Origin: Candidatus Nitrosotalea sp. FS | Lineage (GTDB): Archaea > Thermoproteota > Nitrososphaeria > Nitrososphaerales > Nitrosopumilaceae | NCBI RefSeq assembly: GCF_011319475.1 | Contig: NZ_RCMC01000244.1 | Span: 5,380 to 11,081, forward strand | Reading direction: 5' to 3' | Length of the DNA stretch: 5,702 nt | Part shown: one piece after another, positions 3,950 to 5,702 of the stretch | Numbering within the stretch: the first letter of the stretch is position 1 | How the letters are laid out: each line of letters opens with the position of its first letter | Notes under the pieces: generated by a model | Database searches by the model: none | What the model was told of the DNA's origin: nothing | What the model saw: only the letters and a program-made list of their open reading frames with translations | Made by a program: the position numbers and the translations under genes

Positions 3950-5086
3950 ATGACAATCAAAAACATCACAGTTTTAGGTTCTGGAATAATGGGCCATGGA
4001 ATTGCCCAAGTTTCTGCAATGTCAGGATATAATGTAGTTCTTCGAGATATTGAAAAGCAATTTTTGGATAAAGCAATGGAGAAGATCAAGTGGTCACTTG
4101 ACAAACTTGTATCAAAACAAAAAATTACTGAAGATCAAGGAAAAGAGATTTTTTCAAGAATCACACCAATAGTGGATTTGGCTGAAGCGCTAAAGGATTG
4201 TGATTTGATGATAGAGGTAGTGCCAGAGATAATGGACCTCAAGAAAAAAGTCTATGCCGAAGTAGACAAGGTGGTACCACAAAAGACAGTCTTTGCATCA
4301 AACACAAGTACTTTACCCATCACAGAGATTGCAAATACTACATCAAGACCAGAAAGATTCATCGGGATACACTTTTTCAATCCACCACAGTTGATGAAAT
4401 TAGTTGAAGTAATACCAGGACAAAAGACATCAAAGGATCTGGTTGATACAACAATTAGTTTTGTAAAATCAGTCTCAAAAGAACCAGTGGTATGCAAAAG
4501 AGATGTTCCAGGTTTTATCGTAAACAGGCTATTCATTCCTCTAGTACACGAGGCAGCATATGCAATGGATAGGACTGGTGCAACAAAAGAAGAGATTGAT
4601 TCTGCAGTAAAATTTACACTACATTTTCCAATGGGAATATTTGAGTTGGCAGACTTTACTGGCATGGATGTAATTCACAAGGCCACATTAGAGATGCATT
4701 CACGTGACAAAAAAGTAATCAATCCACACCCTTTGATTGAAAAACTATACAATGAAAAGAAATTAGGACAAAAAAGCGGAGAAGGATTTTACAAGTATTC
4801 AGGAGAACAATACGAGCGAATTAATCTTACAGAAGAGCTTGCAAAGAAATTCAATCCAATACAATTACTTGGAAATGTCTTGAACAATGCAGCATGGCTT
4901 GTAACAAATCAAGCCAGTGATGTTCCAGAAATAGAAAAAGCACTGTTACTTGGAATGGGACTCAAAAAACCACTGTTTGAAACTGCAAAAGGATTTGGAA
5001 TGCAAAATATTGTATCAGAATTACAAAGACTTGCAAAAGAGAACAAGTTCTACGAACCTGACCTGTATCTAGTATCTCTCAAGTAG
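3950..5086 (+). CDS. (S)-3-hydroxyacyl-CoA / 3-hydroxybutyryl-CoA dehydrogenase
   Basis: A 378-residue cytoplasmic NAD-dependent dehydrogenase. The N-terminal Rossmann domain has GSGIMG at 10-15 and Asp33 for the adenosine ribose. The family's catalytic set is intact: Ser120 in SNTSTLP, His141 in GIHFFNPP, Glu153 in LVEVIPG and Asn192 in GFIVNRL. A first C-terminal 3HCDH domain (about 187-285) ends in KSGEGFYKY. A second, more divergent copy follows (about 300-375, with VPEIEKALLLGMGLKKPLFE), which makes the protein longer than bacterial enzymes of about 280 residues. No enoyl-CoA hydratase domain is fused, unlike the bifunctional crenarchaeal enzymes. In thaumarchaea this enzyme type oxidises (S)-3-hydroxybutyryl-CoA to acetoacetyl-CoA near the end of the 3-hydroxypropionate/4-hydroxybutyrate CO2-fixation cycle. 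A beta-oxidation role cannot be excluded. ATG3950 is chosen over ATG3929 because the family begins right before the Rossmann strand. A T6 run follows the stop, and the end overlaps the convergent gene by 8 bases. Confidence 0.93.
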   Translation: MTIKNITVLGSGIMGHGIAQVSAMSGYNVVLRDIEKQFLDKAMEKIKWSLDKLVSKQKITEDQGKEIFSRITPIVDLAEALKDCDLMIEVVPEIMDLKKKVYAEVDKVVPQKTVFASNTSTLPITEIANTTSRPERFIGIHFFNPPQLMKLVEVIPGQKTSKDLVDTTISFVKSVSKEPVVCKRDVPGFIVNRLFIPLVHEAAYAMDRTGATKEEIDSAVKFTLHFPMGIFELADFTGMDVIHKATLEMHSRDKKVINPHPLIEKLYNEKKLGQKSGEGFYKYSGEQYERINLTEELAKKFNPIQLLGNVLNNAAWLVTNQASDVPEIEKALLLGMGLKKPLFETAKGFGMQNIVSELQRLAKENKFYEPDLYLVSLK

Positions 5087-5591
5087 AACGAATTTTTTCC
5101 AGAATTACTTTAACTGCTTCTTTTGGTGAAGACACCCCGGTTATTAGTACACTTTTTCTGTGATCCAAATATTGGTCTGCATATTTTTCTGCAATCCCTC
5201 CACTGTTTTTTATTGCGACAATTGGTTTTTTGTACATGTATGCAGCACATGTCTCAGATAATGTACCAGAACCGCCGCCAATTATTATCACACCATCTCC
5301 AGATAATGCATTTAGAAAATCCCTTGCAAGGCCCATTCCGCTTGGTATCACAATATCACAATATTCATTTGCAAATGACGGTTCATTTTGTGGGATTATT
5401 CCTACAGTGAGACCTCCTGCATCTTTTGCGCCATGACATGCAGCTTTCATTACGCCATCAAGACCGCCAGTGATCAAAACAGCCCCAGACTTTGCAACTT
5501 CTACACCTGTTTCATATGCCAGCTTTGCAGTTTCTGGAGTAGTTCCGCTCTCATTATGTCCAATTATTAAAATCTGAATTTTTTTTGGCAC
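5079..5591 (-). CDS. SLOG/LOG-like Rossmann-fold protein (TIGR00725-type)
   Basis: A 170-residue nucleotide-binding protein of the SLOG superfamily, which includes LOG phosphoribohydrolases, 'lysine decarboxylase'-misnamed proteins and DprA-related folds. It shows a first strand (IQILIIGH, 5-12), the TGG-x2-GVMKAACHGAKDAGG segment (41-60), VGIIP (63-67), MGLARDFLNAL (86-96) with Arg90, and the signature GGGSGTLSE (105-113) with Glu113. Arg90 and Glu113 match the conserved Arg and Glu pair of LOG enzymes, which split nucleoside monophosphates into base and ribose 5-phosphate. The usual PGG is GGG here, as in the TIGR00725 subgroup, whose substrate is not established, so activity is inferred. 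The start is GTG5591: it is the first start after an in-frame TAG (5613-5615 on the minus strand) and has a TATA-like box at the right distance. The 3' end overlaps the dehydrogenase by 8 bases. Confidence 0.88.
   Translation of the reverse strand: MPKKIQILIIGHNESGTTPETAKLAYETGVEVAKSGAVLITGGLDGVMKAACHGAKDAGGLTVGIIPQNEPSFANEYCDIVIPSGMGLARDFLNALSGDGVIIIGGGSGTLSETCAAYMYKKPIVAIKNSGGIAEKYADQYLDHRKSVLITGVSSPKEAVKVILEKIRST
5093..5098 (+). terminator. T6 tract after the dehydrogenase gene
   Basis: Six T residues start 7 bases after the TAG and could act as an archaeal U-tract terminator; more T-rich sequence follows at 5108-5123. It lies within the 3' end of the convergent SLOG-type gene. Confidence 0.35.
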
Positions 5592-5612
5592 AAATAGAAT
5601 GAAAAAATTGAG

Positions 5613-5622
5613 CTAATAAAAA
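5613..5622 (-). promoter_or_regulatory. TATA-like box of the SLOG-type gene
   Basis: On the minus strand this reads TTTTTATTAG, centred about 26 bases before the GTG at 5591. It supports both the GTG start and a leaderless transcript. Confidence 0.45.
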
Positions 5623-5656
5623 TGGTATTTAGAAAATTGAAAGAAAGAACCTTTTC

Positions 5657-5702
5657 TTAGGTACTTGTCTCTGTTTTTGGTGCAGTTGTAGATGGTGCAC
5701 TT
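5657..5702 (-). CDS. Probable 3' end of a minus-strand gene with an Ala/Pro/Thr/Ser tail
   Basis: Read on the minus strand, one frame enters from the right edge and ends at TAA (5657-5659), giving SAPSTTAPKTETST. Low-complexity Ala/Pro/Thr/Lys tails of this type are common at the ends of thaumarchaeal proteins. Minus-strand T-rich sequence just after the stop (5631-5656, with CTTTCTTTCAATTTTC) could be its terminator. Only 14 codons are visible, so the call rests on composition and the T-rich sequence. The product cannot be named. Confidence 0.4.
   Translation of the reverse strand, partial: SAPSTTAPKTETST

Noticed and set aside
4252..4665. A 137-codon open frame on the minus strand inside the dehydrogenase gene.
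   Set aside because: It lies wholly within a gene with an intact catalytic motif set and has no family-like sequence; it is a shadow frame.

Overview
The window looks like chromosome from an ammonia-oxidising archaeon (Nitrososphaerota/Thaumarchaeota, probably Nitrosopumilales). Three things point there. One protein has a signal peptide and a C-terminal PEFG-type sorting tail, a hallmark of this phylum. There is a stand-alone (S)-3-hydroxyacyl-CoA dehydrogenase of the kind used in the thaumarchaeal 3-hydroxypropionate/4-hydroxybutyrate CO2-fixation cycle. The DNA is AT-rich, densely packed and bacterial in layout, and most genes have archaeal TATA-like boxes about 25-30 bases before the start codon, which suggests leaderless transcripts. 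This lineage call is inference from reading; no database search was run.

Layout. Bases 2-196 (+) are the 3' end of a Hef/FANCM-type helicase that closes with a PCNA-binding-like tail. Bases 273-1049 (+) encode the exported PEFG protein, tail to tail with an unrecognised gene at 1046-1564 (-). A divergent control region with two small palindromes (1526-1542 and 1581-1596) leads into a stand-alone Lrp/AsnC ligand-domain (RAM) gene at 1636-1890 (+). A same-strand group follows: an unrecognised 131-residue protein (1944-2339), an overlapping 47-residue zinc-finger-like protein (2329-2472), and an 86-residue protein with a TTG start (2489-2749). Bases 2755-3414 (-) encode a protein that reads like a PD-(D/E)XK-fold nuclease with an ExE signature. 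A small helical protein (3529-3783, +) precedes a 166-base spacer with a strong inverted repeat and an extra half-site. The dehydrogenase (3950-5086, +) then runs tail to tail into a SLOG/LOG-like Rossmann protein (5079-5591, -). The last 46 bases are probably the 3' end of another minus-strand gene.

How the genes relate. Apart from the 1944-2749 group, most genes look independently transcribed. The dehydrogenase is the one clear metabolic gene and probably oxidises 3-hydroxybutyryl-CoA to acetoacetyl-CoA. No other gene of that cycle is present. All three convergent pairs have no real intergenic space. I found no rRNA, tRNA, CRISPR array, insertion sequence or integrase. No clear new multi-gene system is visible; the most notable items are the operator-like repeats before the dehydrogenase, the overlooked 47-residue zinc-finger-like gene, the ExE nuclease candidate and the helicase tail.
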